Below are positions 44,388-52,961 of a DNA stretch of 64,000 nucleotides, piece after piece (positions within the stretch are counted from its first letter, which is position 1; every line of letters starts with the position of its first letter). The translations under genes were made by a program, and so were the position numbers. This stretch comes from Moraxella sp. (lineage in GTDB: Bacteria; Pseudomonadota; Gammaproteobacteria; Pseudomonadales; Moraxellaceae), in NCBI RefSeq assembly GCF_030525845.1, contig NZ_JAUNDY010000002.1:1-64000 (forward strand), in the 5' to 3' direction. The notes beneath the pieces were generated by a model. The model had not been told where the DNA came from and did no database searches. It saw only the letters and a list, made by a program, of their open reading frames with translations.

Positions 44388-45210
44388 GTTTCTCAATGGC
44401 TTTTGCCTTATCCCAATAATTATCCATTTCTGCCAAATTGCTATCAGCAAAAGTTTTGCCATTATCCAATAAGGATTTTTCCACAAAGGCAAAGCGTCTT
44501 TTAAATTTGGCATTGGTGTTTTGTAATGCCATTTCAGCGTCCACGCCCACATGACGAGCCAAATTGGATAAAACAAATAACACATCGCCAAGCTCGTCGG
44601 CGATTTTTGCTTTTTGGTCGGCGGTTAATTTGTCAGTTTTATAGCAAAACTCTGCGTTTGGCAATTCAGCTTTTAATTCGCCAATTTCTTCGTCCAGTTT
44701 GTCCAGCACTCCACCCAAATTCGCCCAATCAAAACCCACGCTCCCTGCTTTGTCTTGTAGGTTTTGGGCGGTATTAAGAGCCGTACCTGATTTGACTTCG
44801 GACAAAAGACGTTTTGGGCGGTCTTTATTTTCAAGGGCTTTGATTTCGTCCCAGCGTTTTTTGACGTCTTCGTCCGTGCGTAGGTTTTCTTTGTCAAAGA
44901 CGTGAGGGTGTCGTCTGATGAGCTTTTCTGTGAGGGCGTAAATCACATCGCCCATGTCAAATCGTCCTTGCTCGCAGTACAGATGTGCATGAAAAACCAC
45001 CTGCAACAACACATCGCCAAGCTCGCCTTTGATGTCATCGGTGGCAAGCTGGCTGTGGTCATCCGCCCCAATCGCATCGATGAGTTCAAAGACTTCTTCT
45101 ATGGCGTATTTTTGGAGGGATTGGTTGGTTTGTTTGGCATCCCATGGGCAATCCGTCCGCAGACGTGCCATGAGTGTGAGGAGGTCGTTAAAATTTGGAC
45201 TGGGTTTCAT
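44380..45210 (-). CDS. mazG: Nucleoside triphosphate pyrophosphohydrolase MazG
   Basis: MazG hydrolyses NTPs and dNTPs to monophosphates. The 276-aa protein has two MazG repeats: the first with CPWDAKQTNQSL, EEVFELIDAI and ELGDVLLQVVFH, and the second with KIADELGDVLFVLSNLARH. The start at 45210 gives the normal N-terminus; a longer reading runs into the cysK terminator. It overlaps comEA by 8 bases. Confidence 0.95.
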   Translation of the reverse strand: MKPSPNFNDLLTLMARLRTDCPWDAKQTNQSLQKYAIEEVFELIDAIGADDHSQLATDDIKGELGDVLLQVVFHAHLYCEQGRFDMGDVIYALTEKLIRRHPHVFDKENLRTDEDVKKRWDEIKALENKDRPKRLLSEVKSGTALNTAQNLQDKAGSVGFDWANLGGVLDKLDEEIGELKAELPNAEFCYKTDKLTADQKAKIADELGDVLFVLSNLARHVGVDAEMALQNTNAKFKRRFAFVEKSLLDNGKTFADSNLAEMDNYWDKAKAIEKHD

Positions 45211-45230
45211 GGTCTTATCAAAAATTAAAA

Positions 45231-45254
45231 CCCCATGATAGCACAATCATGGGG
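45231..45254 (-). terminator. Rho-independent terminator of cysK
   Basis: CCCCATGAT (45231-45239) pairs with ATCATGGGG (45246-45254), and TTTTAATTTTT follows on the minus strand. Confidence 0.85.
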
Positions 45255-45269
45255 CAAAATCATCTTTGG

Positions 45270-46196
45270 TTACTGCGTCAAATCCGCAAACAAAGCGGTG
45301 GATAGATAACGCTCGCCTGATGATGGGATAATCACAACGATGTTTTTGCCAGCGTTTTCTGGGCGATTTGCTACTTGCAGGGCTGACCAGACGCTCGCCC
45401 CTGAGCTGATTCCCACCAAAATCCCTTCTTTTTCTGCCATCTGACGTGCGGTGGCAAAGGCATCTTCGGTGGTAACGGTAATGACTTCATCATAGATGCC
45501 TGTATTTAAAATGCTTGGCACAAAACCAGGAGCGAGCCCTTGCAATTTATGAGGGCCTTTTTCGCCACCGCTAAATACAGGCGAATCCGCTGGCTCAACG
45601 GCGATGATTTTGATGTTGGGGTTTTTCTCTTTTAATACTTCGCCCACGCCTGTGATTGTACCACCTGTGCCAATGCCTGCGACCACGATGTCCACTTGAC
45701 CGTCTGTGTCATTCCAAATTTCTTGGGCGGTAGTCTCACGGTGGATTTTGGGGTTGGCTAAGTTGTCAAATTGGCGTGGCATAAAATAGCCGTCCTGACT
45801 GGCAAGCTCGTTCGCTTTGGCAATCGCTCCACCCATGCCCTCTGATGCTGGGGTCAGTACAAGCTCTGCCCCATACGCACGCAATAAGGCACGACGCTCA
45901 AGGCTCATGCTCTCAGGCATGGTAATGACAAGCTGATAGCCTTTGGAGGCACATACCATCGCAAGTCCAATGCCTGTATTGCCTGATGTGGCTTCGATGA
46001 TTTTGGTGTTTTTGTTAATCAGTCCTGATTTTTCAGCTTCGTTAATCATTGACAATGCAATGCGGTCTTTGACGGAGCTTGCTGGGTTAAAATATTCAAG
46101 TTTGGCAAAAAGATTGGCACCGCTTGTGTTAAGGGTATTGATTTTTACCAGTGGCGTGTTACCGATAAGGTCGGTAATGTTGTTTGCGATATTCAT
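45270..46196 (-). CDS. cysK: Cysteine synthase A
   Basis: CysK makes cysteine from O-acetylserine and sulfide with PLP. The 308-aa protein has [10 protein letters not shown], the PLP lysine in SSVKDRIA near residue 42, [13 protein letters not shown], and the phosphate loop [10 protein letters not shown], with a C-terminal SSGERYLST. The start at 46196 (TTTTCC complement, GGAAAA upstream) is the family's normal one. The cysN fragment at 22165 suggests that sulfate reduction may be reduced in this strain, leaving cysK dependent on other sulfide sources; this is inference. Confidence 0.95.
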   Translation of the reverse strand: MNIANNITDLIGNTPLVKINTLNTSGANLFAKLEYFNPASSVKDRIALSMINEAEKSGLINKNTKIIEATSGNTGIGLAMVCASKGYQLVITMPESMSLERRALLRAYGAELVLTPASEGMGGAIAKANELASQDGYFMPRQFDNLANPKIHRETTAQEIWNDTDGQVDIVVAGIGTGGTITGVGEVLKEKNPNIKIIAVEPADSPVFSGGEKGPHKLQGLAPGFVPSILNTGIYDEVITVTTEDAFATARQMAEKEGILVGISSGASVWSALQVANRPENAGKNIVVIIPSSGERYLSTALFADLTQ

Positions 46197-46373
46197 AAAT
46201 TTTCCTGTGATAAAATGATAAGCTAGCATAGCAAATTTTTTATCAGTTTAACAGCTTAAAATAAAAAATGTTAAGCAAAATTCCAAAACAATTATTCCAT
46301 TTTAGAATTTATAAAAGTAGCAAGCAACTTGTGTTAAAATAACCCCAACCACTCGATACATGGAGTAACCATC

Positions 46374-47786
46374 ATGACTACATTTAACCCCATTACCATT
46401 TCTTGCTTTAAAGCCTATGACGTGCGTGGCGAGCTTGATGTCAATCTGGACAATGCCATCGCCTATCGCATTGGGCGTGCCTTTGCCCAATTTTTAAACA
46501 ATGGCAACACCCCAAATCCCACCATCGTCATCGGCTCGGACATTCGCCCATCTAGCGAAAGCCTAAAACAGTCCGCCATAGACGGCATCACGGACGCAGG
46601 CGTGAGTGTCATTGATTTGGGCATGGTTGGTACTGAGGAGGTGTATTTTGCCACGAGCCACTATGGGGCAATCGGTGGTATTGAAGTGACTGCCAGCCAC
46701 AACCCCATCAATTACAACGGCTTAAAAATGGTGCGTGAAAACTCCCGTCCCATCAGTAGCGACACAGGCTTGGCGGACATTCGAGCGATTGCCGAGCGTG
46801 GCGAGTTTATTACCGCAGACAAAGGTACGGTAACTTTAAACACCGACAAAACCGCCTACATTGATAAGCTCATGAGCTTTGTTAATACCGACGCCTTTAC
46901 CCCCAAAAAAATCGTGGTAAACTCAGGTAACGGCTCGGCAGGCCCTGTGGTGGACGAACTTGAAAAGCATCTAGGCGGACAAATCGAGCTTATCAAAGTC
47001 CACCACACCCCAGACGGCTCATTCCCCAACGGTATCCCCAACCCCATGATTATCGCCAACCAACAGGCGACATCGGAGGCGGTCATCGCTCATGGGGCGG
47101 ATTTTGGCGTGGCGTTTGATGGTGATTTTGACCGCTGTTTTTTATTTGATGAACAAGGTCGTTTTATTGACGGCTCGTACATCGTGGGTATGCTTGCCCA
47201 AGTATTTTTAAACAAACATCAAGGCGAATCTATCGTCTATGACCCCCGTGTGATTTATAACACCGAAAATGTCATCGCCCAAAATGGTGGCGTTGCCCAA
47301 ATCAGCAAATCAGGGCATTCCTTCATTAAGCAAGTCATGCGTGAAACAGGGGCGATTTATGGCGGAGAGATGTCAGCACATCATTACTTCCGTGATTTTG
47401 CTTACTGTGATAGTGGCATGATTGTGTGGCTGTTGGTCATTGAATTATTGTCCGTGACGGGTAAAACTTTATCCGAACTCGTTGGCGGTTATCTTGATGA
47501 TTTCCCTAGCTCAGGCGAGTTAAATTTCCGCTTGGGCGAGCTGACAGCGGACGACATTCGCACCAAACTAGAAAACAAATACAGCACCTTTGCCCCCACC
47601 AAAAACACCCTAGACGGGCTAAGCCTAGATTTTGGGGCGTGGCGGTTTAATTTGCGTTCAAGTAACACCGAGCCACTCATTCGCCTAAACATCGAAACCA
47701 AAGGCGACAAGGCATTATTACAAGCCAAAACCGATGAAATTTTGGCACTATTGGCAGAGTGTGGGGCGGTGAGTGCCGACCATTGA
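46374..47786 (+). CDS. manB: Phosphomannomutase (CpsG/ManB type)
   Basis: This alpha-D-phosphohexomutase interconverts mannose-6-P and mannose-1-P (possibly glucose phosphates too) for surface polysaccharide precursors. The 470-aa protein has the phosphoserine loop TASHNPINYNG near residue 107, the metal-binding DGDFDRCF, and the GEMSAHHYF sugar-binding loop. The C-terminal phosphate-binding RSSNTEPLIR is present. It stands alone with its own terminator, not in an O-antigen or capsule cluster. Mannose versus glucose preference cannot be fixed from sequence. Confidence 0.93.
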   Translation: MTTFNPITISCFKAYDVRGELDVNLDNAIAYRIGRAFAQFLNNGNTPNPTIVIGSDIRPSSESLKQSAIDGITDAGVSVIDLGMVGTEEVYFATSHYGAIGGIEVTASHNPINYNGLKMVRENSRPISSDTGLADIRAIAERGEFITADKGTVTLNTDKTAYIDKLMSFVNTDAFTPKKIVVNSGNGSAGPVVDELEKHLGGQIELIKVHHTPDGSFPNGIPNPMIIANQQATSEAVIAHGADFGVAFDGDFDRCFLFDEQGRFIDGSYIVGMLAQVFLNKHQGESIVYDPRVIYNTENVIAQNGGVAQISKSGHSFIKQVMRETGAIYGGEMSAHHYFRDFAYCDSGMIVWLLVIELLSVTGKTLSELVGGYLDDFPSSGELNFRLGELTADDIRTKLENKYSTFAPTKNTLDGLSLDFGAWRFNLRSSNTEPLIRLNIETKGDKALLQAKTDEILALLAECGAVSADH

Positions 47787-47796
47787 TGTATGTGTA

Positions 47797-47842
47797 AAAA
47801 AGGAGGGGTATGCGTTTATGTTGCATGACCCTCCCTTTTTAT
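47797..47842 (+). terminator. Rho-independent terminator of the phosphomannomutase gene
   Basis: AAAAAAGGAGGG pairs with CCCTCC-CTTTTT (one bulge) around a 19-base loop. Confidence 0.75.
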
Positions 47843-47872
47843 CAACACTTATTTGATGGGGTTGTTATTGAT

Positions 47873-48082
47873 TTATTGATTTACTAAATAATATTCACTC
47901 ACAAGTTGTAAATATTTACCATTAATGACTAAACATTTTTCGGACATTTTATTTCGCTCATTTTGATTTTCGACTTTGAAAAAATCTACCGATTGCGGAC
48001 AAAATACTTTGGTATTACCCAAATTCCACGCCATATAACCATAAAGAGCCTTCTTATTTCTTAAGATTAGGGAGTTTTGCAT
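47873..48082 (-). CDS. Possible small hypothetical gene
   Basis: A 69-codon ATG-started frame lies between two terminators, upstream of which no good ribosome site is visible. The product is Asn/Lys/Tyr-rich (VFCPQSVDFFKVENQN, YLQLVSEYYLVNQ) and matches no family I know. It could be a genuine small protein or a gene remnant. There is no other gene in the 356 bases between the phosphomannomutase gene and ettA. Confidence 0.3.
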   Translation of the reverse strand: MQNSLILRNKKALYGYMAWNLGNTKVFCPQSVDFFKVENQNERNKMSEKCLVINGKYLQLVSEYYLVNQ

Positions 48083-48094
48083 ATTAATGCTACC

Positions 48095-48127
48095 AAAAAC
48101 AGCGACCCATTTAAGTCGCTGTTTTTA
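48095..48127 (-). terminator. Rho-independent terminator of ettA
   Basis: AAAAACAGCGAC (48095-48106) pairs perfectly with GTCGCTGTTTTT (48115-48126), 16 bases beyond the ettA stop. Confidence 0.85.
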
Positions 48128-48142
48128 TCATTGAAAGTTAAA

Positions 48143-49804
48143 TCAGCCCCCAATCTTCTTATATTTCATACGCTTAGGTGTAGCATCTGCCCCTAGCCTT
48201 TCTTTACGCCATTTTTCATATTCAGAATAATTACCATCAAAAAATTCAGGCGTTTCATTTTCAAATGACAAAATATGCGTACAAATACGGTCTAAGAACC
48301 AGCGGTCGTGCGACACCACCATCACCGTACCGGGGAACACTTCTACCGCTTCTTCTAGGGCACGCAAGGTTTCCACATCAAGGTCGTTGGACGGTTCGTC
48401 CAGCAAGATGACATTCGCCCCTTGTTTTAGGGTTTTGGCAAGTTGCAAGCGGTTTCGCTCGCCCCCCGATAAGTTGCCAACCAGTTTTTGCTGGTCTTGA
48501 CCCTTAAAGTTAAAGCGTCCGATATAAGCCCGTGATGGCGTGGTGTACTCGCCCACCGTAATCATATCCAGACCGTCCGACACCTCTTCCCACACCGTTT
48601 TTTTGTCATCAAGGTTATCACGCACCTGTCCCACATAGGCGACTTTGACACTCTCGCCCACTTCTACCGTGCCAGTATCGGGCGTGTCTTTGCCAGTAAT
48701 CATATTAAACAAGGTCGTTTTACCCGCCCCATTTGGCCCTACAATGCCTACGATTGCCATTGGTGGCACGGTAAAGGATAGGTTTTCATAAAGCAGGCGG
48801 TCGCCAAAGGATTTGGAAATGCCTTTGACCTCAATGACTTTATTGCCCAGTCTTGGTCCTGGTGGAATATAAATCTCTGCCGTCTCATTTCGCTGTTGAA
48901 ACTCACGAGAGTTCATCTCTTCAAAGCGTTCTAGGCGAGATTTGGACTTGGCTTGCTGACCTTTTTGGTTTTTGCGTACCCATTCTAGCTCTTGTTTTAA
49001 CGCCTTAGCAAAGGCTTCTTCTTGTTTTTGTTCTTGTTCTAGGCGTTTATTTTTTTGTTCTAGCCACTCGGTGTAGTTGCCTTGATAGGGGTAGCCATAG
49101 CCACGATCCAGCTCCAAAATCCACTCAGCGACATTGTCCAGAAAATAGCGGTCGTGGGTAATCGCCACAATCGTGCCAGAATAGTCTTTTAAAAATCTTT
49201 CAAGCCACGCCACGCTCTCGGCATCAAGGTGGTTGGTTGGCTCGTCAAGTAGGAGCATATCAGGCTTGGATAAGAGCAGACGGCACAGGGCGACACGGCG
49301 TTTTTCACCGCCTGATAACTTGGAGACATCAGCGTCCCAAGGCGGTAGGCGTAGGGCATCGGCGGCTTTTTCAAGCTGGGTGTTTAGGTTGTGAGCGTCC
49401 CACGCCTGAATGATGTCCTCCATTTTGCCCTGCTCGGCGGCGAGCTTATCAAAATCAGCGTCAGGCTCGGCATACTCGGCATAGATTTGGTTTAGGCGGT
49501 CAAGGGCGTCTAGGGCTTCACGCACGCCATCTTCCACATTTTCACGCACGGTTTTGTTGGGGTCAAGCTGGGGTTCTTGGGGCAGATAGCCCACCTTAAT
49601 GCCTGCTTGGGGGCGTGCCTCGCCATTGTACTCGGTGTCCACGCCCGCCATAATGCGTAGTAGGGTGGATTTGCCTGCACCGTTTAGACCCAAAACGCCA
49701 ATTTTGGCACCTGGGAAAAAAGAAAGTGAAATGTCCTTTAAAATCTCCCGTTTGGGTGGAATGATTTTAGAGACTTTGTTCATCGTGTAGATATATTGAG
49801 CCAT
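48143..49804 (-). CDS. ettA: Energy-dependent translational throttle protein EttA (ABC-F)
   Basis: EttA binds the ribosomal E site and gates translation according to the ATP/ADP ratio. The 553-aa protein begins MAQYIYTMNKVSK, typical of EttA, and has two ABC domains: Walker [13 protein letters not shown] and signature LSGGEKRRVA with DEPTNHLD in the first, and GPNGAGKTTLF and LSGGERNRLQ with DEPSNDLD in the second. The arm region and the P-site tRNA interaction motif linker are in place. No transmembrane segment. Confidence 0.97.
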   Translation of the reverse strand: MAQYIYTMNKVSKIIPPKREILKDISLSFFPGAKIGVLGLNGAGKSTLLRIMAGVDTEYNGEARPQAGIKVGYLPQEPQLDPNKTVRENVEDGVREALDALDRLNQIYAEYAEPDADFDKLAAEQGKMEDIIQAWDAHNLNTQLEKAADALRLPPWDADVSKLSGGEKRRVALCRLLLSKPDMLLLDEPTNHLDAESVAWLERFLKDYSGTIVAITHDRYFLDNVAEWILELDRGYGYPYQGNYTEWLEQKNKRLEQEQKQEEAFAKALKQELEWVRKNQKGQQAKSKSRLERFEEMNSREFQQRNETAEIYIPPGPRLGNKVIEVKGISKSFGDRLLYENLSFTVPPMAIVGIVGPNGAGKTTLFNMITGKDTPDTGTVEVGESVKVAYVGQVRDNLDDKKTVWEEVSDGLDMITVGEYTTPSRAYIGRFNFKGQDQQKLVGNLSGGERNRLQLAKTLKQGANVILLDEPSNDLDVETLRALEEAVEVFPGTVMVVSHDRWFLDRICTHILSFENETPEFFDGNYSEYEKWRKERLGADATPKRMKYKKIGG

Positions 49805-49902
49805 ATAAATCCTTGATTTAAAAAGAAAAATGGTAAAATAAAAATGGGGGATTTAACTTGCTATTATCGCATTATTTTTGGGTTTGGGCAAGGTGTTTTG
49901 TT

Positions 49903-50322
49903 TTAGGATTTGGGTAAAATAAATTTGGCTAATATCGCTGAAATAATTCCCACAAATAACGCCAAAAACAAACTCACAATCAAACCATACAATTCAGGAA
50001 AAATCATTAAATTAAACAAGAAAAATCCAACCAAAGAAATCAAAAATCCCGCCAAAAACGGCTTAACATAATCAGATAATTTAGTAATTTTAATTTGTAA
50101 ATTAATCAAAACAAAACCAACTATTGCCATAAAAATCACTGTACTTAATATGCCAAAAAATAACGCGGTCGCCATAATGATAATGCTTATAGTATCACTT
50201 CTAAAAATAATGATTAGCAAAAAATAAACAAAAATTGGAAAATTAAAAACCAAAGTGCCAAATAGGATATAATTTTTGATAACCTTGTCATTAGGATAAG
50301 TATCTTTTAATTCTTTATTCAT
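49903..50322 (-). CDS. Four-TM membrane protein, third copy of a tandem family
   Basis: The 139-aa protein has four hydrophobic helices and ends in ISAILAKFILPKS, the same C-terminal tail as the two genes upstream. The N-terminus is short and charged (MNKELKDTYPNDKVIKNY). Spacing to the next copy is 12 bases and includes a TTTTCCTTTTAA-type ribosome-site segment (AAAAGGAAAA on the coding strand) that recurs between all copies. It is the most diverged of the three. Function unknown; AT-rich compared with ettA. Confidence 0.6.
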   Translation of the reverse strand: MNKELKDTYPNDKVIKNYILFGTLVFNFPIFVYFLLIIIFRSDTISIIIMATALFFGILSTVIFMAIVGFVLINLQIKITKLSDYVKPFLAGFLISLVGFFLFNLMIFPELYGLIVSLFLALFVGIISAILAKFILPKS

Positions 50323-50334
50323 AAAATTTTCCTT

Positions 50335-50751
50335 TTAACATTTTGGTAAAATAAATTTAGCAAGAATTGCTGATGATACGCCTCCGATGATAGAAAATAA
50401 TATCGAGCCACCAACAAATCTTATTAAGTGGTTCACTGATGATTCGCCAATTAAGGCAATTAAGCTTGTCAATAATGAAGGCAGTAAAGTTGCCAGCCAG
50501 CCAATAAAAAATGCCTTTAAATAATGCTCTGGATTTAAGATTCTTATCTTAAAATAAGCCAACATAATCCCTGCAAATAAAGCAGGAGTAAGCCCAACTA
50601 GCCACGCCATAATTAAAAGAAATGCAATCCAATCCAGCCCCGCAGGAAGCGAAAAAGGCAAGACAACTACACCGCCCACCAGTCCGCCTAACAATGGATA
50701 AAGCATGATGACTTTTAAAGTTGGGTATTTGCTTTCATTATTTTTATTCAT
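50335..50751 (-). CDS. Four-TM membrane protein, second copy of a tandem family
   Basis: The 138-aa protein shares with its neighbours the opening pattern (MNKNNESKYPTLKVIMLYPLL, a charged start with YPT-KVI), four hydrophobic segments, a YFKIRI motif in the cytoplasmic loop, and the tail VSSAILAKFILPKC. It lies 12 bases from both the gene before and the gene after, with the AAAAGGAAAA ribosome site. Clearly a tandem paralogue; function unknown. Confidence 0.65.
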   Translation of the reverse strand: MNKNNESKYPTLKVIMLYPLLGGLVGGVVVLPFSLPAGLDWIAFLLIMAWLVGLTPALFAGIMLAYFKIRILNPEHYLKAFFIGWLATLLPSLLTSLIALIGESSVNHLIRFVGGSILFSIIGGVSSAILAKFILPKC

Positions 50752-50763
50752 AAAATTTTCCTT

Positions 50764-51210
50764 TTAATATTTTGGCAAAATAAATTTGGCTAATATGGTT
50801 GATGACACTCCGCTTATCAATGCAATGCAAAATATTAGCATAATAAAGTAGATAGCACTTTCAAATTTCAACAATCTTGAATCAATTTCCATAAGTGCCA
50901 AAACGCCAATAAACACCAACCCCAAAATAAAAAATACCAAAAATGCAACACCAAAAGGCTTCAAATAGTCAAAGGGTCTTTTGATGATGATTTTAAAATA
51001 GCCAATCACAATACCGCTTAACAAGGCAGGTACTAAACTCACCAAAAACCACCAATAAAAATAAATAGCCAAATAACCCCAATCATTACGACTTGTCATA
51101 AAAAGGCTAACAAATGGCAAGGATAGAAGACCACTTAATAAGCCTGTAAATAAGGCATAAGCGATGATGATTTTTGGGGTTGGATACTTTGTCATATTTT
51201 TATTTGTCAT
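50764..51210 (-). CDS. Four-TM membrane protein, first copy of a tandem family
   Basis: The 148-aa protein is the promoter-proximal copy. It starts MTNKNMTKYPTPKIIIAYAL, has four hydrophobic segments, YFKIIIK in the central loop, and the tail VSSTILAKFILPKY. It begins 2 bases before the end of the TauE/SafE gene (51213), so it may belong to that transcript. The family is unknown to me. Confidence 0.65.
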   Translation of the reverse strand: MTNKNMTKYPTPKIIIAYALFTGLLSGLLSLPFVSLFMTSRNDWGYLAIYFYWWFLVSLVPALLSGIVIGYFKIIIKRPFDYLKPFGVAFLVFFILGLVFIGVLALMEIDSRLLKFESAIYFIMLIFCIALISGVSSTILAKFILPKY

Positions 51211-51212
51211 TA

Positions 51213-51971
51213 TTAAACCCCAAACCCCTTTATCAACGCTCGTACGCCCAATATCAGCAAAATGACAAGCACGATTTTTTTAAACATGGCTTGGGATATT
51301 TTATCCCTAAAATAAAATCCTAAATACAAAAACACCACCGACACCACACTCGCCACACCAATCATCAGCCAGTCATTTTTGGGCAAAGCAGTCAGAGCCT
51401 GCCACAGTACGATAAGCTGGGCGATTTTGCCAACGACATAGCAAAGGTTACTTGCCTTGATGAGTTCGGTTTTTGGGTCATCGGTGTGTTCGGTAGCGGA
51501 GAGCAAATACATCACGAGTAGGGGCGACATGGCGTTGGTGGCTCCGCCCAACACCCCTGCAATCGTACCGCTTATCACAAGGCTTGGGGTGGTGTTTGGT
51601 AGTTTAAAATTTTTGCCCACGCTCATCGCCACAAACTGCATGGCAACATAGCCAACAATGAGTAGCCCTAGTGCAATCAACAGATGATGACTTGCAATGA
51701 TAAAGACAAGTTTGGTGCCGATAAAACTACCAACAAAACTTGTTAGCACAAGAAGCCAGTATTTTTTAAGATAATAAACAATCCGCCCACCGTCCAAAAA
51801 CACCACCAAATTGATAAGCAAACAAGGAATGACCGTCAGCACCAAAACGTGCGACATCGGATAGCTACTTGCCAAAGCGGTGGTAGCGATGAGCGTTACG
51901 CCAATGCCTGTCAATCCATGAAAGATACTGGCGATGATAAAAGTTAAGATGATAAGGGCGAAAGCAGTCAT
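51213..51971 (-). CDS. TauE/SafE-family permease
   Basis: The 252-aa protein has about eight hydrophobic segments, begins MTAFALIILTFIIASIFHGLTGIG, and has the internal repeat of the TauE/SafE fold (GVLGGATNAMSPLLV). These proteins export or import organosulfur anions such as sulfoacetate or taurine. The substrate is unknown. The start at 51971 is preferred over a longer TTG reading. Confidence 0.87.
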   Translation of the reverse strand: MTAFALIILTFIIASIFHGLTGIGVTLIATTALASSYPMSHVLVLTVIPCLLINLVVFLDGGRIVYYLKKYWLLVLTSFVGSFIGTKLVFIIASHHLLIALGLLIVGYVAMQFVAMSVGKNFKLPNTTPSLVISGTIAGVLGGATNAMSPLLVMYLLSATEHTDDPKTELIKASNLCYVVGKIAQLIVLWQALTALPKNDWLMIGVASVVSVVFLYLGFYFRDKISQAMFKKIVLVILLILGVRALIKGFGV

Positions 51972-52093
51972 GTCCGTATTGATTGTAAAGGTGGGGTTAA
52001 AGTATAACAAATTTTGCCAAAAAATCCATTTACAACTGCTCCGATTTTCTTTATGATAAGACTTCTTTAATAACAATTTTAAAAGGACACCCC

Positions 52094-52369
52094 ATGACCA
52101 ACATCATTCACAACCCCACCACCCAACGCTTTGAAGTTCACATTGACGGTCATACCGCCTTTTTAAGTTATGAAGTGGTTGATGATGATACCTTAAATTA
52201 CAATCACACCATTGTCCCCCCTGAGCTTGGCGGTCGTGGTGTGGGGACAGCTTTGGTGAAATTCGCCTTAGACCATGCCCGTGATAATGGCAAGGCGGTC
52301 GTGCCAAATTGCAGTTTTGTGGCAAGCTATATCCAAAGACGACCCGAATATCAGTCGCTTTTGGCATAA
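52094..52369 (+). CDS. Small GNAT-fold N-acetyltransferase-like protein
   Basis: The 91-aa protein is a minimal GNAT of the YjdJ/COG2388 type, with a beta-rich start (FLSYEVVDDDTLNYNHTIVP) and the acetyl-CoA loop ELGGRGVGTALV, then a helix and the terminal SFVASYIQRRPEY. AAAGGA precedes the start. Substrate unknown. Confidence 0.9.
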   Translation: MTNIIHNPTTQRFEVHIDGHTAFLSYEVVDDDTLNYNHTIVPPELGGRGVGTALVKFALDHARDNGKAVVPNCSFVASYIQRRPEYQSLLA

Positions 52370-52447
52370 GGTAAGTTACAAAAATCCTGCTGATTTTGTC
52401 AAAAATTTTGGTACAATAGGACACCTTTTAACATCTGGATAAAGTCT

Positions 52448-52735
52448 ATGAGTACACTCACTTCCGACCAAGTGGCTTTACAGTTGGAAAACTTTTTACC
52501 TGATTGGCAACTGGACGGCAATCGTTTGGTAAAAACCTTTGAATTTGGGGATTTTGCGTCTGCGGTGGCGTTTATCACTCGTTTGGCGTTTTATTGCCAA
52601 GAGCTGGAACATTATCCACGTCTCACCCAGTATTACACCGCCGTGTCGGTTACGATTGGTGAAGTCGATGACCCTGAAATATATGGCAGGGACGTGCAAC
52701 TTGCCAAGCGGATACAGGCGTGTTTTACACAATAA
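52448..52735 (+). CDS. Pterin-4a-carbinolamine dehydratase homologue lacking catalytic histidines
   Basis: The 95-aa protein is co-linear with PCD/DCoH: VALQLENFLPDWQLDGNRL then FEFGDFASAVAFITRLA. The family catalytic segment EHHP is EHYP (His55, Tyr56), and the Thr-His of the LxTH motif becomes Glu72-Val73 in VTIGEVDDPEIYG, so two of the three catalytic histidines are missing, while the following D..LA residues remain. It probably keeps the fold but not normal dehydratase activity; a binding or scaffold role is possible. Confidence 0.8.
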   Translation: MSTLTSDQVALQLENFLPDWQLDGNRLVKTFEFGDFASAVAFITRLAFYCQELEHYPRLTQYYTAVSVTIGEVDDPEIYGRDVQLAKRIQACFTQ

Positions 52736-52740
52736 TCATC

Positions 52741-52775
52741 AAGCCATGTTGCAAAACGTGGCTTTTTTATTTTTG
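52741..52775 (+). terminator. Rho-independent terminator of the pterin dehydratase homologue
   Basis: AAGCCATG pairs with CGTGGCTT (one G-U pair) and is followed by TTTTATTTTT. Confidence 0.8.
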
Positions 52776-52920
52776 GTTGCATTAAAACCATTACATCGGC
52801 GGTATGAATGAAAGTGGTGGAAATTTTTTACGTTTGGCTAAATGTGTCAAATTAGCAACTTATACAAGCGATAGACTCCCAAGACCACTTGTGTAAATCT
52901 ACCCCAAACCTTGAAAAACT

Positions 52921-52929
52921 TGGTATAAT
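52921..52929 (+). promoter_or_regulatory. tex: Extended -10 promoter of tex
   Basis: TGGTATAAT (52921-52929) is an extended -10 element, 33 bases before the tex ATG. No good -35 is seen at the right distance. Confidence 0.5.
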
Positions 52930-52961
52930 AGCGAGTTTATTGTGTAATACAGTAGGATATT

